64,000 nucleotides of DNA from Metabacillus sp. FJAT-52054 (GTDB lineage Bacteria > Bacillota > Bacilli > Bacillales > Bacillaceae), in NCBI RefSeq assembly GCF_037201815.1, contig NZ_CP147407.1, positions 2,302,723-2,366,722 of the forward strand, written 5' to 3'. The notes beneath the pieces were generated by a model. The model worked only from the letters and a program-made list of their open reading frames with translations, was not told the DNA's origin and made no database searches. Below, piece by piece: positions 29,268 to 37,055 of the stretch (positions are counted from its first letter, which is position 1; the number at the start of each line of letters is the position of its first letter). The translations under genes were made by a program, and so were the position numbers.

Positions 29268-29443
29268 TTAGCTGCCTCCTGCTTACATGTCAAAAGTTTT
29301 TTTCGTTCGTTTTATTCAGATTTTAGCACATCAAAGAGTTTAAAAGCAAAAGCTAGACCCTTCCTGGATGCTCTGCAGCATATGAATAGTTATGTATTGC
29401 TGGTCTTGGGATTACGATACCCATCAACTTTGCAGAAAACAAA

Positions 29444-29468
29444 TGAAAAGCCCCTTAAAAAGGGGCCA
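29444..29468 (-). terminator. Terminator after hbs
   Basis: GGCCCCTT and AAGGGGCT (29460-29467 and 29449-29456) form a stem with an AAA-type loop, followed by TTTTC on the minus strand. It is 60 bp after the hbs stop. Confidence 0.8.
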
Positions 29469-29527
29469 TCTGTGAAGAAACGTGTATGTATTTGCTCATG
29501 CCATACACAAATAAAAGAATGTGCTAA

Positions 29528-29806
29528 TTATTTGCCAGCAACAGCATCTTTAAGAGCTTTACCTGGTTTGAAAGCAGGCACTTTGCTTGCCGGGATTTCA
29601 ATCTCTTCACCTGTTTGCGGGTTGCGACCTTTACGGGCTGCACGCTCGCGAACTTCGAAGTTACCAAAACCGATAAGTTGTACTTTATCGCCGTCTTTCA
29701 ACGCGTCAAGAATCGTATCGAAAACGGATTCAACTGCTTTAGTCGCGTCCTTTTTGGATAGTTCGCTAGCCTCAGCTACTGCATTGATTAGTTCTGTTTT
29801 GTTCAT
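29528..29806 (-). CDS. hbs: HBsu, nonspecific DNA-binding protein HU
   Basis: A 92-residue HU-family nucleoid protein that bends DNA as a dimer. The start [20 protein letters not shown], the [23 protein letters not shown] arm region (residues 46-68) and the C-terminal [10 protein letters not shown] are typical. The ATG at 29806 is 8 bp after GGAGG; the upstream GTG of the longer ORF falls inside that site. It is a monocistronic gene with a terminator, preceded by a 375-bp gap holding a leader hairpin, a promoter candidate and the cotG terminator. Confidence 0.97.
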   Translation of the reverse strand: MNKTELINAVAEASELSKKDATKAVESVFDTILDALKDGDKVQLIGFGNFEVRERAARKGRNPQTGEEIEIPASKVPAFKPGKALKDAVAGK

Positions 29807-29835
29807 GCCTTTCACCTCCTCCCAAGAATGGGTAG

Positions 29836-29856
29836 AATAACAGTTAAGCTGTTATT
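29836..29856 (-). promoter_or_regulatory. Leader hairpin just upstream of the hbs ribosome site
   Basis: AATAACAG and CTGTTATT (29849-29856, 29836-29843) form a perfect 8-bp stem with a 5-base loop, ending about 18 bp before the Shine-Dalgarno sequence. I recall that B. subtilis hbs mRNA stability depends on 5'-end structure and initiating ribosomes; whether this hairpin has that role is inference. Confidence 0.5.
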
Positions 29857-30025
29857 ACATTTCTTCACAGAAATCGCCTGAAATATACGTTAAATCAAGC
29901 TTTTACTGTTAACACGCTTATCTTAACGGATACCAAAAGAGAATTCAATGATTTTCCGCTTAAATAGCGCATATTTTAGGCAAATCTGACCATTAGAGAG
30001 AAATTATTCTCTAAATGCTGTTAGT

Positions 30026-30054
30026 AGATTATCATAATTAATTTGCCTTAGCAA
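30026..30054 (-). promoter_or_regulatory. Candidate sigma-A promoter upstream of hbs
   Basis: TTGCTA (30049-30054) and TAATCT (30026-30031) on the minus strand with a 17-bp spacer, about 220 bp before the hbs start. This would give a long leader like the one described for B. subtilis hbs. It is the best match in the gap 29807-30181. Confidence 0.45.
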
Positions 30055-30141
30055 GAAATAACGATGAAATTCGTTGATATTAAAGGGATTATGAGCATTA
30101 TAAGGCATTTCCCAGCCTGTTTTCCATATTATGTAAATAAC

Positions 30142-30170
30142 AAAGAAAGGCTGTTATACCAGCCTTTCTC
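30142..30170 (-). terminator. Terminator after cotG
   Basis: GAAAGGCTG and CAGCCTTTC (30160-30168, 30145-30153) form a 9-bp stem with TTTGTTATTT following on the minus strand, 12 bp after the cotG stop. Confidence 0.85.
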
Positions 30171-30181
30171 AAAACCTAATG

Positions 30182-30646
30182 TTAGTTTCCGCTTCTGCGA
30201 ATAGAACGGCAAACCCATGGATTTCTGTTTCTTGAACCTCTGCCGGAACGGCGGGCTGTACCTCTGCGCGAACCTCTGCCAGAGCAGCGGCTGCCTCTGC
30301 GTGATCCTCTGCCGGAACGGCGGCTGCCTCTGCGTGATCCTCTGCCGGAACGGCGGCTGCCTCTGCGCGAACCTCTGCCGGAACGGCGGCTGCCTCTGCG
30401 CGAACCTCTGCCTGAGCGGCGGCTGCCTCTGCGTGAACCTCTGCCTGAGCGGCGGCTGCCTCTGCGTGAACCTCTGCCTGAGCGGCGGCTGCCTCTGCGT
30501 GATCCTCTGCCGGAACGGCGGCTTCTTCCCGGAGGCATCATTAACATCTCTTCTACCTCTGCTTCAGAGGGATCTTGAAACAAAAATCCTTCAAGACCAT
30601 TTTCTAAAGCAAGCTGATGAGCATCAAAAATATCATGTTGTGTCAT
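30182..30646 (-). CDS. cotG: CotG/ExsB-type spore outer coat protein with Arg-Ser-Gly repeats
   Basis: A 154-residue, very basic coat protein. The N-terminal 42 residues (MTQHDIFDAHQLALENG, then EVEEMLMMPPG) are the conserved CotG/ExsB N-domain. Residues 43-130 are exactly eight 11-residue units (RRSGRGSRRGS; seven identical, the last with Cys and Thr changes), followed by a 24-residue tail containing one cysteine. B. subtilis CotG has a similar lysine/serine/arginine repeat region that the CotH kinase phosphorylates. The divergent neighbour cotH supports the call. An AAGGGGG site precedes the ATG. The upstream GCATAAAGAA sequence resembles a sigma-K -10 box, but this is weak. The repeat length is likely variable between strains. 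Confidence 0.9.
   Translation of the reverse strand: MTQHDIFDAHQLALENGLEGFLFQDPSEAEVEEMLMMPPGRSRRSGRGSRRGSRRSGRGSRRGSRRSGRGSRRGSRRSGRGSRRGSRRSGRGSRRGSRRSGRGSRRGSRRSGRGSRRGSRCSGRGSRRGTARRSGRGSRNRNPWVCRSIRRSGN
30257..30520 (-). repeat. Eight 33-bp tandem repeats inside cotG
   Basis: The repeat tract of cotG is 8 x 33 bp. Units differ at a few mostly silent positions (for example CGAACCTCTGCC versus TGATCCTCTGCC on the plus strand), with blocks of like units side by side, suggesting recent duplication or gene conversion. Confidence 0.9.
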
Positions 30647-30806
30647 ATATTTTCTAACCCCCTTTATTCTTTATGCTCTAGAATACGCTTCAGCGTCTGC
30701 GATTGCTTGGTTTGTTGTCCCACACTTTGAAAATATACTCGTGCCCTTTAACAAAGATTAGTTGTCTTTGCATAAGATGGCATACCATCAAAAAGGTGTG
30801 ATGAAT

Positions 30807-31910
30807 ATGAACTCTGCCGAAGCATCCATCAAAAAGCTGAATTGTTCCATCACTCCCCGTCATTTGACTGAACTTAGACGAGATTTGTGGAACGATGAAC
30901 CTCTCCCTGCTACACTTGTCTTTCAGGATCAAATAAAGGTTCATGCCGAAATAGCATACAGGGGAGCACATACAAGGAAAGCGAAGAAAAAATCATATTT
31001 TATTAATCATGCAGGAAGGAAAAAGGTGAAGGGAGAAAGTGAATTCCATTTAAATGCTGAATATTACGATCCTTCTTTTATGAGAAATGCATTGTCATTT
31101 AAGTTCCTGGATTTAATCGGACTGATTGTCCCTCACTGGGAATATGTAAAATTTTATATAAATGGAAAATACGAAGGAATTTATTTGAAACTTGAGTCTG
31201 TAAATGAAGATTTCGCAGAAAAACACAGGCTTAATCCGTGCTCCATCATCTATGCAATTGATGGAGACGCTAACTTTTCTCTTCACAGTGACCTTGATAA
31301 GTCGCTGAAAAAAAACTTGCTTCAGGGATATGAACTTAAATCAGGCAATAAATCAGCGCTAATGAGGCTAACTGAATTTATTGTATTTGTAAATACGGCC
31401 ACACATCAGGAATTTGAAAAAAGAATTACTGAATATATAAATGTCCGTCAGTACTTGTCTTGGCTGGCAGGTGTCGTTTGCCTGCAAAACTTTGACGGTT
31501 TTGTCCACAATTACGCACTATTGCTGGATGAACAGACCAATCAATTTATTATTATCCCCTGGGATTATGATGCAACCTTTGGAAGAGACGTGAATGGGAC
31601 CGATATGGGAGCTGAATACGTCAGAATTGAGGGATACAATACACTGTCTGCAAGACTCCTGGCCATCGAATCTTTTAAAAATATTTATGCAGGGCTTATG
31701 AACAGTTTATTGGATCAAACATTTACTACCAAAACAATTACTCCAATGATTGATGATCTGTTTGCCCAATTGGAACCAGAAGTTCAAGGAGATCCTTATG
31801 TCGGGAAATATGTACAGGAATTTAGACAGGAGCCACGCTTTATTAAAGATTTTATTCAGGCTAGAAACGATTTTTTATCCAGGGAATTGTCCAACAGAGG
31901 ATGGAAGTAG
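30807..31910 (+). CDS. cotH: CotH, spore coat protein kinase
   Basis: A 367-residue protein of the CotH atypical kinase family, needed for assembly of the CotH-dependent outer coat. Strong matches to B. subtilis CotH run along the sequence: IAYRGAHTRKAKKKSYF near residue 45, HLNAEYYDPSFMRNALSF near 80, GVVCLQNFDGFVHNYALLLD near 220 and the metal-binding IPWDYDATFGRD near 250. The family's catalytic aspartates (in NFDGF and PWDYD) are present, so it should be active on CotG. The ATG at 30807 lies 8 bp after AAGGTG; an ATG at 30801 is too close to that site. It is divergent from cotG with a 160-bp shared upstream region containing CATA-type sequences that could be sigma-K boxes. Confidence 0.93.
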   Translation: MNSAEASIKKLNCSITPRHLTELRRDLWNDEPLPATLVFQDQIKVHAEIAYRGAHTRKAKKKSYFINHAGRKKVKGESEFHLNAEYYDPSFMRNALSFKFLDLIGLIVPHWEYVKFYINGKYEGIYLKLESVNEDFAEKHRLNPCSIIYAIDGDANFSLHSDLDKSLKKNLLQGYELKSGNKSALMRLTEFIVFVNTATHQEFEKRITEYINVRQYLSWLAGVVCLQNFDGFVHNYALLLDEQTNQFIIIPWDYDATFGRDVNGTDMGAEYVRIEGYNTLSARLLAIESFKNIYAGLMNSLLDQTFTTKTITPMIDDLFAQLEPEVQGDPYVGKYVQEFRQEPRFIKDFIQARNDFLSRELSNRGWK

Positions 31911-32034
31911 GCAACAGAACCAATTGCTGCTGTTTTGCTAAATTTGGGTTCTAATCTTGGTTCAACTTATGCCATGGGTGAGTATAAATGCATTATAAAT
32001 AACTACTATGGACATTTTCCGAGGAGGAAGAATG

Positions 32035-33036
32035 ATGAAACAAAAGCAAAACTCAAGATACTGGAAATCCTATGTGGGCGAAACAGTGAAAATTAACCGC
32101 GGCGGCCCTGAAGCCAAAAAAGGGACGCTCCTTGATTTAGGTACAGATTTCCTCGTTTTAGCCGTAGAAAAACCTGGTCCTAAAAGTCCGGTTGTTTACT
32201 ACCAGCTTCACCACGTTAAAAGCGTGACCGCAGAATCCAATTCAGAACAAGAAGCGGATGAAAGAGCAGTTGCAGCTGAAGAAGCAGAAAGAGAATTAGC
32301 AGCCGAAGAGGCGGAAAGAAGATTAGCTGCTGCTGAAGCTGAAGCAAGATTGGAAGAAGCAGAAGCACAGAAAGAAGACGTGAAAGCACAGGAAATTCCT
32401 GATTATTACTATTCTCGCAATTTCCGCAGCCTGCTTCGCATGCATGAAGGCGAAGAAGTTCAAATCAATCAGGGCGGACCAGATTCTGTAAAAGGGACAA
32501 TTTTGGACGTAAAAAGTGACTTTGTCATTGTAAAATCCAAAAAAGATGTTCTTTATATCAGCATGTATCATATTAAAAGCCTTGCAGGCATTATCAGCAA
32601 AGAACAAGAAAACGAGCAGGAAAATGAAGGAAAAGAGGATTGCGGCTGTGAGGATGAATACTTTCTTGCACATAGCTACGACAGATTGTTTCAAGCACTC
32701 AGAGGATCTGAAATAGCCATTCATAGCGGCGGTCCTGAAAAAGCAGAAGGAACCTTGTATGAGCAGGGCCGCGGCAGATATGTCTTGGAAGGAAAAAAAG
32801 AATCCATCGTTATTGAACCAGGACACGTTCGCAGCATTAAAGCCAAAATGTCCAATGAAGAAGAAAGCAATGCAGAAGAAAATCAAAATGGGAACGAAGA
32901 AAATGAAAACAAATCCCAGGACTCAAATAAAAACAACCAGGAAGCGAACGAGAAAAGTGAACCGGTCCGCGAACGCAGCTACGACAGAGTGTATACTCAA
33001 GTAACGAAAACAGTGGATTTCCATTGGAAAAGATAA
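32035..33036 (+). CDS. cotB: CotB-like spore coat protein without the serine-rich domain
   Basis: A 333-residue protein with three copies of the CotB domain (about residues 7-62, 120-180 and 212-270), each with the pattern GGPxxxxGTLxxxxxDxxxL...YxxHVKS, e.g. INRGGPEAKKGTLLDL and INQGGPDSVKGTILDV. An Ala/Glu-rich, probably helical linker (about 70-115) joins the first two. The C-terminal SYDRVYTQVTKTVDFHWKR matches the end of B. subtilis CotB. In B. subtilis a long lysine/serine-rich stretch precedes that end; here it is replaced by an acidic, Asn-rich tail. The second of two adjacent ATGs is chosen, 7 bp after AGGAGG. It follows cotH by 124 bp on the same strand. Confidence 0.85.
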   Translation: MKQKQNSRYWKSYVGETVKINRGGPEAKKGTLLDLGTDFLVLAVEKPGPKSPVVYYQLHHVKSVTAESNSEQEADERAVAAEEAERELAAEEAERRLAAAEAEARLEEAEAQKEDVKAQEIPDYYYSRNFRSLLRMHEGEEVQINQGGPDSVKGTILDVKSDFVIVKSKKDVLYISMYHIKSLAGIISKEQENEQENEGKEDCGCEDEYFLAHSYDRLFQALRGSEIAIHSGGPEKAEGTLYEQGRGRYVLEGKKESIVIEPGHVRSIKAKMSNEEESNAEENQNGNEENENKSQDSNKNNQEANEKSEPVRERSYDRVYTQVTKTVDFHWKR

Positions 33037-33069
33037 GCAGCACTCAATAACTGCAAGGAGGAGCGACCG

Positions 33070-33729
33070 TTGACTTACACACAGCTGATCGGAAAACCGG
33101 TTGAAGCAGAAATTACCGGCAAAGTGAAATTTTTAGGACACTTAGTAGACGCAGGACTGGATATCATCGTTTTATTCAACGGCACTCAGCACCTTTATAT
33201 CCCCCTTCTGCACGTTCACAGCATCCAGCAGACATCTGAAATGGAGAGTTTTGAAGGTGAAATTCCAGAAAAACCGGTAAAGTCTGATGAACAGATTTCT
33301 TACCGCAAAACGCTGAATCAGGCGAAGGGAATATTTGCAGAAATTTACGTGACCGGCAATAAATCTCTGCATGGATATATTACGAATGTGTTGAATGACT
33401 ATCTGGTTTTTTATTCACCTGTCTTCAAAAATGTACTGATTTCCCTTCATCATTTGAAGTGGCTGATTCCATATCCCGCTAATACTACTCCCTATACATT
33501 AAACAGCCAGGAGCTGCCTGTTACGATTGCAGGATTAAGTGTAAATCGGAATTTAGAAGAGCAGCTAAAGAAATATACCGGCCAGATGCTCGTTTTTGAT
33601 TTAGCAGAAAATCCTGAAAAAATAGGACTTCTCAAAAACATCGAACAAAACATGATGGAACTGATAAAAGCAGACGGACAGCCCATTTATCTGAAAATCA
33701 GCCACGTTAAGGCAGCTCATTTGCCATAA
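33070..33729 (+). CDS. Second, shorter CotB-like coat protein
   Basis: A 219-residue protein starting at TTG, 8 bp after GGAGG (MTYTQLIGKPVEAEITGKVK). It has three divergent copies of the domain seen in the preceding gene: LIGKPVEAEITG...IPLLHVHSIQ, KGIFAEIYVTG...ISLHHLKWLIP and YTGQMLVFDLAENP...LKISHVKAAH. The GGP loop of CotB is lost, so it is a distant paralogue. It lies 33 bp after the CotB-like gene and ends at a terminator, suggesting cotH-cotB-this gene are expressed together in the mother cell. The function is inferred from context only. Confidence 0.7.
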   Translation: MTYTQLIGKPVEAEITGKVKFLGHLVDAGLDIIVLFNGTQHLYIPLLHVHSIQQTSEMESFEGEIPEKPVKSDEQISYRKTLNQAKGIFAEIYVTGNKSLHGYITNVLNDYLVFYSPVFKNVLISLHHLKWLIPYPANTTPYTLNSQELPVTIAGLSVNRNLEEQLKKYTGQMLVFDLAENPEKIGLLKNIEQNMMELIKADGQPIYLKISHVKAAHLP

Positions 33730-33736
33730 AAAACAC

Positions 33737-33763
33737 AAACCAATGAGAAAATCTCATTGGTTT
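33737..33763. terminator. Bidirectional terminator between the coat cluster and the transporter gene
   Basis: AAACCAATGAGA and TCTCATTGGTTT form a perfect 12-bp stem with an AAA loop and A/T tracts on both sides. It serves the convergent genes at 33070-33729 and 33763-35112. Confidence 0.9.
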
Positions 33764-35112
33764 TACATATTTATGTTGAGATATATCCAGCCAAGCAGGA
33801 AGAAAACGGTTACCACTACAGTTAATGGAATAGCAAGCAGTGTTACTTTCATATAGCTCTTCCACTTAATTTTGATCCCGTTTTCTTTTAAAATATACAG
33901 CCAAAGCAATGTGGCAAGCGTTCCGATCGGCGTTACGAGAGAACCAATGTCACTGCCGATAATAATCGCCATATACGAAGCTTTAAGAATTATTGGATTG
34001 AGATGCAGGTCTGATAGCGCCATCATCATTAGCATCAATGCCGGATGATTGTTTATCAGGTTTGACAGAGCTGCTGTAACAAGTGCAATTGTCATTGAAG
34101 ATTCGGCAAGAGGCATACTTTTAATCATATCGGCCATATACTTTGTCAATTCAGCTGTTATTCCCACATTGTTTAAACCATAAATCAGAATATACATAGC
34201 AAACGCAAATAGAAACACGTGCCATGGAGCCTTCGTTAGCGTTCGTCTCATCGATATCTGATACGTTTTTCGAGTGAACAGATATAGAAGCAGCACTCCT
34301 GCAATGGAAAGAAAGGATAAAGATAAACCGAGCATAGAGCTGCTTATTAAAATAATTCTCATCCCAAGAATAAAGGAGCAGATCATCAGAACGTGCTTAG
34401 GATTGATTTTTGCTGAATTAAGGGGTTTGAGGGGATGATGAAATCGGTTTGAATCCGGAGAGAATGGTTTTGAGACAAATGTTTTGGGAATACTCTTTCG
34501 CAGCAATCCGTACAAAAGAAAAGTTAAAAATACAACCCCAAGCGTAGCAGGCAGGAACATCATCCATACGTGTTCATGCAGGGACATGCCGATAATTTTG
34601 AGTGCCACTAAGTTTACGATATTACTGACTCCTATTGGTGCACTGGAAGCAGTAGCTACAAGGGCACTTGTTAAGAGAATCGGAAATTTTTCATGCTTCT
34701 TAAAAGAGGTGGCATTAAGCAATTTAATAAGCAGCGGGGTTAGAATTAAGATGCATCCATCATTATTAAAGAGCAGTGTCATTAAATAGCTAAGTCCAGC
34801 TGTCAGCCAGAAAAGTCTTGGTCCTGAATTCCTGGATAATCGAATCAGATACTCTGCCACAAGCTGGAAAAATCCAATTCTATCAAGAATCAGAGCGAGA
34901 ATGAAATTAGAAATAATGGTAATCGAGGCATCTTCAATTTTAAAGTATATTTCCGCTATATCTGCCAAGGATACAATCCCTAAAAGCATAACGGTTATTG
35001 CTCCTGCACATGCATAAACAGCTTCATTCAATTTCATCGGCCTTGTTATAACGAGTATCATGGTAAAAAAGAAAACAATGGTTGCAGCGGCAAAGCCGGG
35101 TGTAACGATCAT
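33763..35112 (-). CDS. ArsB/NhaD (ion transporter) superfamily membrane transporter
   Basis: A 449-residue polytopic membrane protein with about 11-12 hydrophobic segments. LLFNNDGCILILTPLLIKLL near residue 115, ASSAPIGVSNIVNLVA near 160, and the C-terminal LSNLINNHPALMLMMMALS and GSDIGSLVTPIGTLATLLW repeats are typical of ArsB and related anion or Na+/H+ transporters. No arsR, arsC or other resistance genes are nearby, so arsenite export is not supported by context and the substrate is unknown. The ATG at 35112 follows AGGAGGAAAATA; the longer ORF is unsupported. It is absent from this position in B. subtilis and lies between the coat genes and spoIVA. Confidence 0.8.
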   Translation of the reverse strand: MIVTPGFAAATIVFFFTMILVITRPMKLNEAVYACAGAITVMLLGIVSLADIAEIYFKIEDASITIISNFILALILDRIGFFQLVAEYLIRLSRNSGPRLFWLTAGLSYLMTLLFNNDGCILILTPLLIKLLNATSFKKHEKFPILLTSALVATASSAPIGVSNIVNLVALKIIGMSLHEHVWMMFLPATLGVVFLTFLLYGLLRKSIPKTFVSKPFSPDSNRFHHPLKPLNSAKINPKHVLMICSFILGMRIILISSSMLGLSLSFLSIAGVLLLYLFTRKTYQISMRRTLTKAPWHVFLFAFAMYILIYGLNNVGITAELTKYMADMIKSMPLAESSMTIALVTAALSNLINNHPALMLMMMALSDLHLNPIILKASYMAIIIGSDIGSLVTPIGTLATLLWLYILKENGIKIKWKSYMKVTLLAIPLTVVVTVFFLLGWIYLNINM

Positions 35113-35356
35113 TATTTTCCTCCTCTCTCTATTTATTAAACGCTTGTCTTTTCCCATCATCCGTACTCTATTTATATGAGGCCACTTTCTTTTTGTCTGA
35201 TATGAATACCTAACGCAGCAGAAATCCGCTTGAACCCGCGTGAGGCAGCTGGCCCGACTTGGCAATTGCCTGCAAAGTCCCCCTCCTATTCGGATAGATC
35301 TCCTTAAATCAAGGCTTTTTATTTACTGGCTAAGTGTCTTATATGTAAATAAACAC

Positions 35357-35386
35357 AAAAAAACCCGTCTCCTAATTGGACGGGTC
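35357..35386 (-). terminator. Terminator after spoIVA
   Basis: ACCCGTCC and GGAGACGGGT-type arms (35378-35385 and 35363-35371) are followed by seven T residues on the minus strand. It sits immediately after the spoIVA stop. Confidence 0.9.
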
Positions 35387-35394
35387 AGGTGCTT

Positions 35395-36873
35395 TTATAG
35401 AATGATCGCGATCAGTCCGCCTGATCCCTCGTTAATAATTCTCTCCAGCGTTTCCTTCAGCTTGTATCTTGCATTCTCCGGCATTAGAGAAAGCTTCGCC
35501 TGTATTCCTTCTCGAACGATGGAACTGAGTGATCGTCCAAAAATATCTGAATTCCAAATGGAAAGCGGATCATCTTCAAAGTCCTGCATTAAGTATCGGA
35601 CCAGCTCTTCACTTTGCTTCTCTGTTCCGATAATCGGTGAGAATTCTGATTCAACATCCACTTTAATCATGTGAATAGATGGAGCGACCGCTTTCAGCCT
35701 CACCCCAAACCTCGAACCCTGGCGGATTATCTCCGGTTCATCAAGACTCATATCTGACAATGCAGGAGCAGCTACACCATATCCGGTTTGCTTCACCATA
35801 CGCAGCGCATCTGAAACCTGGTCGTACTCTGCCTTTGCGTAAGCGAAATCCTGCATAAGCTGGAGAAGATGATCCTTCCCTCTGATCTCCACTCCCACAA
35901 CTTCACGAAGGATATCATCGTAAAGATAATCCGGTGCATATAAATCGATTTCCGCAATCCCCTGCCCCATTTCAATTCCGGCAAGACTTGCCCGTTCAAT
36001 AAATTCATATTCACTGAAGAAACTCACGACTCTGTCTACATCTCTTAATCGCTTAATATCCTTTACTGTGTCCTTAACCGCTTCCTGGTAGCTTTCGCGG
36101 AGCCAGTGGTTTTCCCTAAGCACCATGACCCAGCTCGGAAGATTGACGTTTACTTCAAGCACAGGAAACTCATAAAGGGCCTCTCGCAGGACATTCATGA
36201 CATCGCTGTCTCTCATGCTTTCTACACTCATCGCAAGCACAGGGATATCATACTTTTCATTAAGCTGCGCCTTTAGTCTCTCTGTTTCAGGATGGTAAGG
36301 CTGAACTGTATTGATAACCATAATGAACGGTTTACCCACTTCTTTCAGCTCATCAATGACGCGTTCTTCTGCTTCGATATAATCCGTTCTTGGAATTTCT
36401 CCAATTGATCCGTCCGTTGTCACGACCACACCGATCGTTGAATGTTCCTGAATCACTTTGCGTGTCCCGATTTCAGCAGCTTCGTGGAAAGGAATAGGCT
36501 CTTCATACCAAGGAGTCGTAATCATCCTTGGTCCGTTTTCATCTTCATACCCTTTTGCACCGGGGACTGTGTACCCGACACAGTCTACAAGCCTGATGTT
36601 CACTTCCAGGCCATCCTCCACATGGACGCTGACAGCCTGATTCGGTACAAATTTTGGTTCTGTCGTCATAATGGTTCTTCCGGCTGCACTTTGAGGCAAT
36701 TCATCCTGGGCACGCGCTTTGTCCGCCTCGCTGCCGATGTTTGGAAGCACCACTAATTCCATAAACTTTTTAATAAATGTAGATTTTCCTGTTCTAACTG
36801 CTCCGACAACGCCAAGATAAATATCACCGCCGGTGCGTTCAGCAATATCTTTAAAAATATCTACCTTTTCCAA
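35395..36873 (-). CDS. spoIVA: SpoIVA, stage IV sporulation ATPase, coat basement layer
   Basis: A 492-residue ATPase that polymerises on the forespore surface and anchors the coat. The Walker A motif is GVVGAVRTGKSTFIKKF (residues 21-37); the sequence is nearly identical to B. subtilis SpoIVA over its full length, ending INEGSGGLIAIIL. The start is a TTG (36873) behind GGGAGGGG. In B. subtilis it is a sigma-E gene; the upstream gap 36874-37055 contains a GGACA...TGTCC inverted pair around CATAAATATAAA, where I cannot define a secure promoter. The coat cluster next door depends on this protein for attachment. Confidence 0.98.
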   Translation of the reverse strand: MEKVDIFKDIAERTGGDIYLGVVGAVRTGKSTFIKKFMELVVLPNIGSEADKARAQDELPQSAAGRTIMTTEPKFVPNQAVSVHVEDGLEVNIRLVDCVGYTVPGAKGYEDENGPRMITTPWYEEPIPFHEAAEIGTRKVIQEHSTIGVVVTTDGSIGEIPRTDYIEAEERVIDELKEVGKPFIMVINTVQPYHPETERLKAQLNEKYDIPVLAMSVESMRDSDVMNVLREALYEFPVLEVNVNLPSWVMVLRENHWLRESYQEAVKDTVKDIKRLRDVDRVVSFFSEYEFIERASLAGIEMGQGIAEIDLYAPDYLYDDILREVVGVEIRGKDHLLQLMQDFAYAKAEYDQVSDALRMVKQTGYGVAAPALSDMSLDEPEIIRQGSRFGVRLKAVAPSIHMIKVDVESEFSPIIGTEKQSEELVRYLMQDFEDDPLSIWNSDIFGRSLSSIVREGIQAKLSLMPENARYKLKETLERIINEGSGGLIAIIL

Positions 36874-37006
36874 GCGATCCCCTCCCGGTTTAGCTATATT
36901 GGGATACCCCGATTTTTTTCACATTGTTAAGGACACTTTATATTTATGATGTTGTCCTAATTGTTTATGCCTGATTGAGAAAAATTTTCTATCCTGTTCC
37001 TCAAAA

Positions 37007-37049
37007 TAAAAAACCCTTCTATCGGAGTCTATGGGTCTCCAGAAGGGTT
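37007..37049 (-). terminator. Terminator after yphF
   Basis: AACCCTTCT and AGAAGGGTT (37041-37049, 37012-37020) form the outer stem around a second partial pairing, with TTTTTATTTT following on the minus strand. Confidence 0.85.
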
Positions 37050-37055
37050 CATTCC

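Noticed and set aside
29250..29840. 196-residue plus-strand ORF covering hbs and its surroundings
   Set aside because: It runs antisense through hbs and its terminator, with no ribosome site; composition artefact.
30257..30520. Tandem 33-bp units as a CRISPR array
   Set aside because: The units abut with no spacers and encode a protein in frame; no cas genes are present.
30217..30657. Long plus-strand open frame opposite cotG encoding a Cys/Leu-rich repeat protein
   Set aside because: It is the antisense of the cotG repeats; the minus-strand frame has the conserved CotG N-domain, a ribosome site and a terminator, and the plus frame has none of these.
30762..30806. Upstream extension of cotH
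   Set aside because: The extra codons have no ribosome site, while AAGGTG sits 8 bp before the ATG at 30807; the aligned CotH start also begins later.
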